Shown here: positions 1-7,714 of the stretch, in pieces | Numbering within the stretch: the stretch's first letter is position 1 | Layout of the letters: the number at the start of each line of letters is the position of its first letter | Origin: Chloroflexota bacterium | GTDB taxonomy: Bacteria > Chloroflexota > Anaerolineae > JACRMK01 | Length of the DNA stretch: 32,175 nucleotides | NCBI GenBank assembly: GCA_016200765.1 | Contig: JACQEC010000097.1 | Coordinates: 1 to 32,175, forward strand | Direction: 5' to 3' | Notes under the pieces: generated by a model | What the model was told of the DNA's origin: nothing | What the model saw: only the letters and a program-made list of their open reading frames with translations | Databases searched by the model: none | Translations under genes and position numbers: made by a program

Positions 1-105
1 CAACCGCGCACACCGGCCATGGCGGCTAACCTCACCGACCACATCTGGTCCATGGATGAACTACTCAGCTTCCGCATCCCGCCAAAGCATTTATGGGCCG
101 TTTAG
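1..105 (+). pseudogene. C-terminal end of an insertion-sequence transposase (cut by window edge)
   Basis: The frame is open from base 1 to a TAG at 103-105 and encodes 34 residues beginning QPRTPAMAANLTDHIW. The R-T-P-A-M-A-A-x-L-T-D-H-x-W pattern is one I associate with the C-terminal tail of DDE transposases of small insertion sequences, possibly IS1-like. The family is not certain. Only the tail is in the window, so I cannot tell whether the rest is intact. It is convergent with the mcrB-like gene, and the element end lies about 28 bp after its stop. Marked as pseudogene only because it is partial here. Confidence 0.55.
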
Positions 106-133
106 AGCCGTGCCTCATTAAAGGGACACTACC
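1..133. mobile_element. Right end of an insertion sequence abutting mcrB
   Basis: The transposase tail (1-105) is followed by a short non-coding stretch. Read on the minus strand from the mcrB side, this begins GGTAGTGTCCCTTTAATGAG, which looks like an IS terminal inverted repeat. The mcrB reading frame runs right up to this point, and its TAG stop (133-135) straddles the inferred junction, so the element appears to have inserted into the 3' end of mcrB. The other end and the target duplication lie outside the window, so the exact boundary is inferred. Confidence 0.5.
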
Positions 134-2253
134 TAATCTTCGTAACAGTACTCTTCAAGTAGCGGCACGATATCGTCTTGCACGACGCGCGCCAATGTCA
201 CGAAATCGCCGATGGGCCTGCCTTGCTTAAACAGATAGGCGTGGCCGACTTGCAGGTTGCGCGCGTCACGCCCGATATGCTGGCGGATTCGGTTGTTCAG
301 TGCCTCCAGCCACGCACCGAGCGGAATGCCCTGAACCACAGCATCGCGCAGCAGGCCGCTGTCCGGCATCAATTCCACAAATCCAAACCGCCGGCGCAAC
401 GCCGTATCCAGCAGCGCTATCGAGCGGTCAGCAGTGTTCATCGTGCCGATGACATATACATTCTCCGGCACTTTGAACGGTCTCCCCGACAGCGGCAGGA
501 GGATCGACTGCCCGCGTTTGTCCTTTTCCAGGACGGTCAACAGTTCGCCAAAAATACGCGGGATGTCGCCCCGGTTGATCTCGTCGATGATCAGGTAGTA
601 ACGATGTTTAGGGTCATGGCTCGCATCAGCGCACAGCCGCAAGAAGATGCCATCGTGTTTTTCAAACGCCAGCCGTTGGTCGGTCGAGATGGGCTTATAC
701 CCCTCAAGAAAATCTTCATAACCATACGCGGGATGGAATGAGCACATGCGTACCAACCCGCTCGCCCCATCCGTTCCGCCGGTCACTACGCCACTTTGTT
801 CAGCCGTCAATTGATCGAACGCTGTCCCAAAGCGGTGGTACGCCGCCAGGTCGCGCGCTGTCCGCAATGCCCAGTACGTCTTTCCAGTCCCGGGCGGCCC
901 ATAGACGATCATCTGTCCTTTGCGCTCTAGAATCGCCTGAATGCGACCGCGGGTCCCGTCTAACCGTGGAATGATGGGCTCCGATGGCGAGACTGGTTCA
1001 GCCGGCGATGCAGGTGGCAATGCCGGTGCGTTGACTTTGGTTGGCCCTGCCCTCGCGATCCGTCGTTCGATTGCAATCAGGTTATCGACTGGCTCCCTGA
1101 CTTGAAACACTGTCGTTCGCAACCCTACCTTTGCATCCGGCATTTGCCATGTATCCAGATTGAGCCATTGAACGGCGCGGCGGTGCGGGATATCAGAGCC
1201 CGACGCATAGGTATAGCTTGCAACAACCCTCCCGATTCCCAGCAACGTCATGCCGTTCGCGGTCAATACCAAATCACCATCAGAAATCCGCGCCGTGAAA
1301 TTGAGGACTTCGCGCACTTTTCTACCAAGTATTTGAGCGTTGTACTCATAGTTCTTTGCCAAAAGGTCGCGCAGTCTTTCACGAGACGCGTCGTCATAAG
1401 TAACCCAAGAAAGGTCGCCAAGCTTATCCCAGCCAATCGCTACAAAATCCCCGTCGCGCATCGCACCCCAACGACTATACGCTTCGTCCTCGCCAAGGGT
1501 CGTCCCGATGCGCCAATACGCATGCGGATTGCCATCACGCCGGTTCAGCACCGTCGTCATATGGTTGAGTGTCATATTCAGTTCACGCGCAAGGGCGACG
1601 AAGCGGCCCGCCACCGCATAGCGTCCATCTATATCTGGCGGCAATTCCAGCAATTTGATCAAGTGGTAACGCTGGTACTCTGCATTGTGATAGTCATCCA
1701 GCTTCTCTGGGTACAACAGGCTGAAATACTTGTGCCCCCAGGCCGAATCACTCACATCTGGTGCGACCGTATTCATCTGCTTCTGCAGCTGCGCGTACTC
1801 CACATCGGGCGCATTCGCCGGTAAGGTGTCCAGCACCTCACACCCTTTCAGTAATTGGTCTCGGTGCTTGCGCGCAATCTCAACTGCTTCCGCCACCGTG
1901 AGCTCCACTTGCTTGGATGGGCTGCCCGTCATCCACGTTCCGGTCTCTCGGCGGCGATAAATGCCGAACTTCAGCGCGCTGCCGCCTGCGATGCTGCCAA
2001 AGATCGCTGGCAGCTCGTCATCATTCTTGAATTCAAGCCAATAGACCAGACTGTCACGATTGGCAGGGTCGTGCGCGTGCAGGGTGTTCAGTAGAGCCTC
2101 GCCGTCTAGGTTGCGCAGCGCCGCCGGGCCGAACCGCTTACGAAAGGTATCATAATACCCGCGAAGTTGGTCTCGCGATGACAGCGCACCTTCAGCCGTC
2201 ATCTTGTCGTGCAGCTGATTCAACTCATCGGCAATTCGCGTGTCCAGTGTCAT
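133..2253 (-). CDS. mcrB: EVE-domain McrB-type restriction GTPase, 3' end cut by an IS
   Basis: McrB is the GTP-driven DNA-translocating subunit of type IV restriction, which cuts modified DNA together with the McrC nuclease. Residues 1-235 are an unassigned N-terminal region. Residues about 244-398 look like an EVE/PUA-like modified-base reader, with YWRIG, GDFVAIGWDKLGDLS, LLGIGRV and HRRAVQWL blocks. A proline-rich linker follows at about 405-430. The motor carries Walker A GPPGTGKTY (452-460), the McrB signature LIIDEINRGDIPRIFGEL (554-571), MNTAD (605-609) and LDTALRRRF (615-623). The protein stops at EEYCYED, where McrB proteins normally continue for tens of residues, and the stop codon lies on the IS junction. 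The start at 2253 has AAGGAA five bases upstream. It lies 39 bp after the glycosylase-like gene. No mcrC follows in the window, so activity is doubtful unless McrC survives beyond the IS. Confidence 0.88.
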   Translation of the reverse strand: MTLDTRIADELNQLHDKMTAEGALSSRDQLRGYYDTFRKRFGPAALRNLDGEALLNTLHAHDPANRDSLVYWLEFKNDDELPAIFGSIAGGSALKFGIYRRRETGTWMTGSPSKQVELTVAEAVEIARKHRDQLLKGCEVLDTLPANAPDVEYAQLQKQMNTVAPDVSDSAWGHKYFSLLYPEKLDDYHNAEYQRYHLIKLLELPPDIDGRYAVAGRFVALARELNMTLNHMTTVLNRRDGNPHAYWRIGTTLGEDEAYSRWGAMRDGDFVAIGWDKLGDLSWVTYDDASRERLRDLLAKNYEYNAQILGRKVREVLNFTARISDGDLVLTANGMTLLGIGRVVASYTYASGSDIPHRRAVQWLNLDTWQMPDAKVGLRTTVFQVREPVDNLIAIERRIARAGPTKVNAPALPPASPAEPVSPSEPIIPRLDGTRGRIQAILERKGQMIVYGPPGTGKTYWALRTARDLAAYHRFGTAFDQLTAEQSGVVTGGTDGASGLVRMCSFHPAYGYEDFLEGYKPISTDQRLAFEKHDGIFLRLCADASHDPKHRYYLIIDEINRGDIPRIFGELLTVLEKDKRGQSILLPLSGRPFKVPENVYVIGTMNTADRSIALLDTALRRRFGFVELMPDSGLLRDAVVQGIPLGAWLEALNNRIRQHIGRDARNLQVGHAYLFKQGRPIGDFVTLARVVQDDIVPLLEEYCYED

Positions 2254-2292
2254 GTTAGTTCCTTCTGCATTCCGTTTTGCGTTTCGCTGCGG

Positions 2293-2976
2293 TCATCGCC
2301 ACAGACGCTTCCTGCTTATCTCATCGCGAACGTAATCGAGGTAATGATCAATCGTCGCCGAATAAAATGGCTGCCGCATGCTGGGCTGATGCGGAAACGG
2401 AAATATATCCCGGCCCAAACGATTCTGGCTCGCTGTCAAGTGCGAGAAATGCCCCGGGCGGCCCGCCTCCTCATGCGCACGGTAATCCCAATACGCTTTC
2501 ACAAAAGGCGACGAGCCTGCGTTGATGATCAACGCCAGCACCGGTTCACCTAACGTGATGACCGGGACGCTTTCGTACGGAGCCAACTCAGTCGCCAAAA
2601 CGGGAAGCCATGCTTCAGCAAATCTTCGGAGAACCGATTTGTCGGCAATCTTTGTCGGCTGTACGACGAAAAAATTCTTGAGCAGGTTGGTCGCGTACAC
2701 GTTTTCTTCGAGCTGAATTCCCAAGCCGCTACACAACTTTGCAAGATAGGTCTTCAGGCTGCCGCCGCGATCGAGATTGAGGACGGTTCTGATCTTACGC
2801 CTACCCTTCTCACTCAGTACGGTTGGGTCCTGGCCGAGGATGATCAGCCGAACCTCTCCAGTGCCGCAATAGACCTTGGGAATTTGCAGGTTGACATCGA
2901 CGAACGTCCGAAGCTGGAGATCGGCCAGCAGTCTCTGTCGAGTTGCTTCAACGTGTGGTTCAATCACGATCAGCAC
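2293..2976 (-). CDS. Uracil-DNA-glycosylase-superfamily protein, defence-associated
   Basis: The 227-residue protein has the layout of UDG-superfamily enzymes, which flip out and excise bases. Residues 43-52 are RLIILGQDPT, matching the catalytic motif GQDPY but with Thr in place of Tyr. YATNLLKNFF (94-103) matches the core strand and helix, and FPFPHQPSMR (192-201) occupies the C-terminal HPSP-type loop. The usual uracil-pocket phenylalanine segment after motif 1 is not recognisable, so the substrate is probably not plain uracil. The start is GTG at 2976; an in-frame TGA lies four codons upstream, so no longer start exists. No strong ribosome-binding site is seen. It sits between brxL and the EVE-McrB gene, which suggests a role against modified phage DNA. 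Known precedent: Brig1, a UDG-superfamily defence glycosylase that removes glucosylated hydroxymethylcytosine. A housekeeping repair role is less likely but possible. Confidence 0.75.
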   Translation of the reverse strand: MLIVIEPHVEATRQRLLADLQLRTFVDVNLQIPKVYCGTGEVRLIILGQDPTVLSEKGRRKIRTVLNLDRGGSLKTYLAKLCSGLGIQLEENVYATNLLKNFFVVQPTKIADKSVLRRFAEAWLPVLATELAPYESVPVITLGEPVLALIINAGSSPFVKAYWDYRAHEEAGRPGHFSHLTASQNRLGRDIFPFPHQPSMRQPFYSATIDHYLDYVRDEISRKRLWR

Positions 2977-3081
2977 GAGTTTCGCTTTTCAAGTAGCGGC
3001 TACTCTCCCTTGTCACCGGCTAGAGCCATCGTCCCATACGTCGACGTCGTGTTAACAAACCATACGCTGGTCGGCCCCACC
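2977..3081. other. 105-bp gap between brxL and the glycosylase-like gene
   Basis: This is the only sizeable break inside the defence island. It contains a small hairpin (AGTAGC/GCTACT, 2992-3004) without a T-run on the minus strand, so it is not a convincing terminator. No clear promoter is seen. The glycosylase and mcrB genes may be read through from the BREX operon or have their own weak promoter here. Confidence 0.4.
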
Positions 3082-5103
3082 TTATGCCATCCCCAGCGCC
3101 TTCAGCGCCGCCCCCAGCGGCTCCGAATAGAAGATCGGGTCCACTTTTTCCAGCAGGTCTCCCGGCACGTCCAGGAACTGCCGCTTGTTGCTCACGGGGA
3201 TGAGCACCTTTTTCGCTCCGTTATCAACCATCACTTGCAGCGGCTCGATTAGAGAGCGCAGTGGCACAATATTGCCCTGGATCGTCATGTCGCCAAGTAC
3301 GACCAGTCCGGCCAGCGTCGTCCGGTCGCGCAGTAGCGAATAGAGCGCCACGAAGAAGGCGACGCTCGCCTGCGAACCTTCTTTGGCCTGTGCGAGATCG
3401 ACGATCTGGACGTGAAAGTCTGCGCTGTCGAGCTGCCGCTCGATACCCAGCATCGCTTTATTCGCGCGTACGTAATCAAACGCCGTCATGAGCGAATCGC
3501 GCATTAACCGGTCTGGGCTGCCGCTGATGCGCAGCTTGCCGGAGCCCATCATCATGGTGACTTCGATCCGGTGCAGCGCCACCACCTGCTCATTCGTCAA
3601 TGCCGCGCCATACACGCTCCCTGCCGGCAGCGGGTCCGACGCAATCAGATCGGCGCGTCCCTGTTCCGGCACGCCAACATAGCGTTCCTGCATCGTCTCG
3701 TTGTCAATGTACGAAAAAGACGTCTGGTAATACTCGAATGCCCCCATTTTCTTGAGCTGCTCTTTGACGCGCCGCCGCCCTTCCAGCGCAATTTCCACAT
3801 ACTCGCGCAACTCTTCTTTTGGAGGATTTCCTGATGGGTGCAATAGCTTAATCAGTCCAGAGACTGTCCGGCGGACGGCCTTCGCATCCCGCGTATTCAG
3901 ATCAGTACCTAGCGCGAAGTATTGATCGAGTTGGTTAGCGTAGTTGTGACGACGCAGCTCTCGGAATGCTTCAGCCAAATAGTCCACCACGAAGCCATAG
4001 TGCTCTGTCAAGAACTCGTTGCGCATCTTGGGTATTTCCCAGCCGGGGATATAAAAATGTAGGCGGTCAATCAGCGCCATATCTTGCATGTCTTCTGGCA
4101 GAGGTTGAAACAAGTGACTGGTACGCACCAACATATCCACCGGCTGATTGATGTTGCCAGCAAAGACTACCGAGGCTTCAGCGACCAACTCCTCGCGCCC
4201 ACGACTGAAGCTGCCGCTCTCCATGTAATCCTTCAATATCTGGATGGCCGTCTTGTCGTCGAATTTGATGCCGGCCACCTCGTCAAACGCGACCACATCC
4301 CAGCGCCCGACGAGGCCGACTTGGCGCGTGCTCATGTTGTAGAACAGGTTGGCAACGGTCGTCTTGCCGCCGGATATCAGGATGGCATACGGCGAGAGGT
4401 CGCGGTAGACGTACGACTTCCCGGTGCCGCGCGGCCCGAGCTCAATCAGGTTGTAGTTACGTTGGGTCATCGGGATCAAGCGCACCAGCATCAGCAATTT
4501 GATGCGCCGGCTGAACTGTGATGGCTCTAGCCCGATGCTACGGATGAGCAGATCAATCCATTCATCGGTCGTGAAAGATGTCCGGCGCGCACAATAGTCG
4601 TCCAGACTAAACGTCGCTAGCTGAATCGGTTTGAGCGCGGTGATATAGAAGGGGCGCGCCTTGTCGTTCTCGTCGCCCTCGCCGCGGAACTCGATTTCCA
4701 CCTGGGACCAGACACCACCCTCCAGCAGCCGCTCGTATTGGCGCACGAACTGATCGGGGATGTGAACAAAGCGGTGGCTGAAATTGACCAACTCGGCCCA
4801 ATACTTGGTGCCATCGAGGCGCACCAGCACCTTGTCGATGAACGTCTGCTTACCCCGCTCCTTCGTGCGCGACTGGCCCTTCATCGCCTCGTCAGGCCGG
4901 ATGATGCTGGAGGCCAATGTGCTGTTGACAAGCCGCAGCCCAGCCTCGATCGCGATGGGATCATCTGTCGCGCAATACTTGCCCAGCAGATACTCGAGCA
5001 CATAGCCCGGCACGTTGGCGCCGACCTTGACCTCGCGCACGAGGTCTTTGCGCACCACCCGCCCTGCAAAGATGTCAACGACTTTGCGATCCAACTCTGG
5101 CAT
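3082..5103 (-). CDS. brxL: BREX effector BrxL, AAA+ ATPase with Lon-like C-terminal domain
   Basis: BrxL is the DNA-binding AAA+ multimer that carries out phage exclusion in type 1 BREX. The 673-residue length is typical. The N-terminal region (1-200) includes IPDQFVRQYERLLEGGVW. The motor has Walker A GPRGTGKS (223-230), Walker B VVAFDEVA (270-277), sensor 1 VVFAGNIN (312-319) and a DRLH arginine-finger region (346-349). A Lon-protease-like domain fills about 490-673 with KKVLIP (631-636). Where Lon has its serine motif, this protein reads KEGSQASVAFF (574-584); an ungapped comparison puts Gln at the serine position, so peptidase activity is uncertain. The start at 5103 has a good AGGAG ribosome-binding site that overlaps the pglZ stop, eight bases after it. 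It is the last gene of the tightly packed BREX operon. Confidence 0.95.
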   Translation of the reverse strand: MPELDRKVVDIFAGRVVRKDLVREVKVGANVPGYVLEYLLGKYCATDDPIAIEAGLRLVNSTLASSIIRPDEAMKGQSRTKERGKQTFIDKVLVRLDGTKYWAELVNFSHRFVHIPDQFVRQYERLLEGGVWSQVEIEFRGEGDENDKARPFYITALKPIQLATFSLDDYCARRTSFTTDEWIDLLIRSIGLEPSQFSRRIKLLMLVRLIPMTQRNYNLIELGPRGTGKSYVYRDLSPYAILISGGKTTVANLFYNMSTRQVGLVGRWDVVAFDEVAGIKFDDKTAIQILKDYMESGSFSRGREELVAEASVVFAGNINQPVDMLVRTSHLFQPLPEDMQDMALIDRLHFYIPGWEIPKMRNEFLTEHYGFVVDYLAEAFRELRRHNYANQLDQYFALGTDLNTRDAKAVRRTVSGLIKLLHPSGNPPKEELREYVEIALEGRRRVKEQLKKMGAFEYYQTSFSYIDNETMQERYVGVPEQGRADLIASDPLPAGSVYGAALTNEQVVALHRIEVTMMMGSGKLRISGSPDRLMRDSLMTAFDYVRANKAMLGIERQLDSADFHVQIVDLAQAKEGSQASVAFFVALYSLLRDRTTLAGLVVLGDMTIQGNIVPLRSLIEPLQVMVDNGAKKVLIPVSNKRQFLDVPGDLLEKVDPIFYSEPLGAALKALGMA

Positions 5104-5111
5104 GAGAACTC

Positions 5112-7706
5112 CTACAAGGCAATTTCAATCGGCAGGTCGGCCCTACTGGCCAATTTTGTGCCTGTGTCCGAGTCGAGCAGGTAGAGTGCAACTTGGGCTA
5201 CTTGGGGAACCTCTGTCACCTGCAAAGTAACCGAATTGGGCATGATCCGCTGCGGGTCGGCGGGATCCGTGGCCAGGGCCACATCGCCGGTCGCTGCCTG
5301 GAAGCCGTATGCCGCCGCCACTGGCACCGAAATGACCTGGTCGCCGGCGCGCAACTCCAGGCGCACGCGCGGCGCGGACGCGAGCATTACCTGCGCTTCT
5401 GCCTGGATCGTGACCGAGAAAAAGCGCGTTGTAATTTTGGCCGCGCCGGGCACGAGTGTCCAGCTGAAGGCAGGCGCACCCGTCACGGGCGCCAGCTCGC
5501 CCGCCGCGACCGTCAGCACCGGGATGACGATTTCCTGCAGCGACAGCCCGCCGTGCGAATAGACCATCGAGCCGCCCTGCACCTTGAACCAGGCGAGACC
5601 AAACGGTGTGACCAGCTCGAGATCGCCGCTCAAGCCAAACGCGGCGACCGGCGTTCGCAGGCATCCGGGTATGGCCGAGCCACCGTTGCCCACCCACACG
5701 CGTCGATGCAGGTCGGCCGTATCGCCGCCAGGCGCGTCAATGGTCTCCGCCTCGATCAGCTTTGGCCCGAACAGGTAGCCGTGGTCAGCCGTGATGATAG
5801 CCTTTCGCACACCAACGCCAAAGAGCGAGCGCAGCCCGCGCCGCAACTGGTTGAACACATCGTCTTGCATCTGGCGCGCCAGGTTCGGGTTGTTCTCCCA
5901 GAGGCCGTCGATCTCGTCGCTGGCCGTGACGACGATCAGTCGGGCGCCAGCCAGCTTGCTCCGCAGTTGCCTGCTATTGAGTGGCGCCAGCTGGCTTAAC
6001 TCAACGACGGCCACCGTCTCCCCGACCTGCTTCTGCAGATGCTTCAGCCGCTCCTGGCTATTCTTGACGATCGTGCCGCCAATCTCGATGCCCAATTTGC
6101 CACCGCCGAGCGCAACGAGTCCGAGCCCGCGTTCGGCGCCCGGCATCAGCGCCGCCATGCCGACCGGGGTAATCGTTGGCGGGGTGGCAAGCGCCGGCGA
6201 CAGGTCAGCTTTGAAATCCACCGCCAGCAGCTCTGCGAACTCGCGCGCCATCTCGAAGCGCAGGGCATCGACCAGGATGTAGGCCATCTTGTCCTCGGCC
6301 AGCGCGGTCGCAACGAACGAACGGAAGATGTCTGTCTGGTGCGTCCCGCCGGGCAGGTCGAAGTGGACGGCCTCGTAACCGTGAATGAAGCGGTTGGCCA
6401 GCTCATCGATCACCTCGCGATAACGCTGCTGCGCCCGGGTCACGAGTTGCACCAGCCTATCGTGGATGCCGTCTTCCGGGTCAAAGCGATGGTAGTCCCG
6501 CTCCAGATGGCGATAGGCGCGATCCAACTCGCACCACGGGGCGTCTCCGCTGGTATAACGCACGTACAGTGCGTCAGCCGATAGCGTCTGCGCTTTCAGC
6601 TCGCGCGCGATCCGGTTCGCCGTTTCCAGCACAAGCCCGGCTTGAGCGATGACTTGCCAGCGCAGCTTGCTTTCAGGTTTCTGCGTGCTCCAGAAACCAT
6701 CCGCGCGCCCGCGTGCCAATTCCATCAGCAGGCCATTTCCCTTACTGCCCACTTCCGCTTCAACCAGCGCTTGCAGCGCCGTCTCTGTGCGGTAGAACGT
6801 CTCGCTCTCCTTGAGCACGTGCGGCTCCCAGGCCAAGTCGCCCAGGCCCAGCTCGGCTTCCACCCGTTGGGCCGCCTGCGCGTAACTTGCGCCCAGATCG
6901 CGGCGCTGCCGCCAGGCACGCACGACTTGAACTGCCGTCTCGCGCGCCGCCTTGCCATGGGCGTGCGCGACCGTGCTTAGCCGCTCGGGCGCAGGACCGT
7001 TCAGCAATGCGAGGAACTCTGTCGTCAGCAGGTAGCGCGCCAGCAACGTCCGGATGGCGGAGAGGACGGACTGGATCGGAATCGCAATTTCGAATGCGTT
7101 CGCGAACAGCTCCCTCAACGGCTTGATCGCGCTGCGCCCTCGGATCGTCTCGTCCAACTCCGGCTCGCTCAAGAATCGGAGCGAGATCTCCTGGACGTTG
7201 CCGGAGTTGAAGATAATGGCCAGCACACCGGCATCGCCCGCGTTCTGCTCGGCGCGTGTATCCAGGTCCGCCAGGCTCAAACTGCCGGCCTCGACCTCTG
7301 CGACAATCTTGGCGACGACCGCGGCAGGCAGCAGCGGTTCCAATGCCACGCGCGCTACAGCCGCCAGCCGCGTATTGCACTCCGGCGGCTGCTGGCCGGG
7401 CTGCATCACGACGCCGACCAAGGCGAACTCAACCAGCGCGTGGTGCGTGTCAGCCTGCGCTAGCGGCACGTAGATCACCATGCGGGGCGACTCTCCGGAT
7501 TGCGCGTTCCAGAGGGTCTCCATATCGCGCCGGAGCGCCACGAACCCGCGCTCTTTCCGGTAGACGAAGAGCGGCGCACCGCTCAACGATGCCATGCTTG
7601 AGACCGCAGCGAGGTAGGCTCCTTCCGGGTCGAACCAGACGACGGTGCGATGGGCTTCGACCTGGGTGCGGATCAGTTCAAAGAGTTTGTCGGTGACCAA
7701 CCCCAT
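5112..7706 (-). CDS. pglZ: BREX alkaline-phosphatase-superfamily protein PglZ
   Basis: PglZ is the conserved phosphatase-fold subunit of BREX and works with PglX in the methylation and exclusion complex. I place the start at ATG 7706 (864 residues, MGLVTDKLFELI), eight bases after the upstream stop and behind GGATAGGGG; an upstream in-frame ATG at 7766 would overlap pglX by 50 bp. Phosphatase-core motifs are ILVDALRFEMA (476-486, metal-binding Asp), ITADHGYLFG (638-647) and YSHGGLSLQEIVIP (716-729, the C-terminal metal-ligand loop). An N-terminal segment with TVVWFDPEG is typical of the family. The spacing to pglX2 and brxL supports one transcript. Confidence 0.95.
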   Translation of the reverse strand: MGLVTDKLFELIRTQVEAHRTVVWFDPEGAYLAAVSSMASLSGAPLFVYRKERGFVALRRDMETLWNAQSGESPRMVIYVPLAQADTHHALVEFALVGVVMQPGQQPPECNTRLAAVARVALEPLLPAAVVAKIVAEVEAGSLSLADLDTRAEQNAGDAGVLAIIFNSGNVQEISLRFLSEPELDETIRGRSAIKPLRELFANAFEIAIPIQSVLSAIRTLLARYLLTTEFLALLNGPAPERLSTVAHAHGKAARETAVQVVRAWRQRRDLGASYAQAAQRVEAELGLGDLAWEPHVLKESETFYRTETALQALVEAEVGSKGNGLLMELARGRADGFWSTQKPESKLRWQVIAQAGLVLETANRIARELKAQTLSADALYVRYTSGDAPWCELDRAYRHLERDYHRFDPEDGIHDRLVQLVTRAQQRYREVIDELANRFIHGYEAVHFDLPGGTHQTDIFRSFVATALAEDKMAYILVDALRFEMAREFAELLAVDFKADLSPALATPPTITPVGMAALMPGAERGLGLVALGGGKLGIEIGGTIVKNSQERLKHLQKQVGETVAVVELSQLAPLNSRQLRSKLAGARLIVVTASDEIDGLWENNPNLARQMQDDVFNQLRRGLRSLFGVGVRKAIITADHGYLFGPKLIEAETIDAPGGDTADLHRRVWVGNGGSAIPGCLRTPVAAFGLSGDLELVTPFGLAWFKVQGGSMVYSHGGLSLQEIVIPVLTVAAGELAPVTGAPAFSWTLVPGAAKITTRFFSVTIQAEAQVMLASAPRVRLELRAGDQVISVPVAAAYGFQAATGDVALATDPADPQRIMPNSVTLQVTEVPQVAQVALYLLDSDTGTKLASRADLPIEIAL

Positions 7707-7714
7707 AGGCGCCC

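Noticed and set aside
133..2253. McrB-like gene taken as BrxD or another BREX ATPase
   Set aside because: The IIDEINRGDIPRIFGEL signature, MNTAD and the EVE-like N-terminus are McrB features; BrxD and BrxHI helicase motifs are absent from the window.
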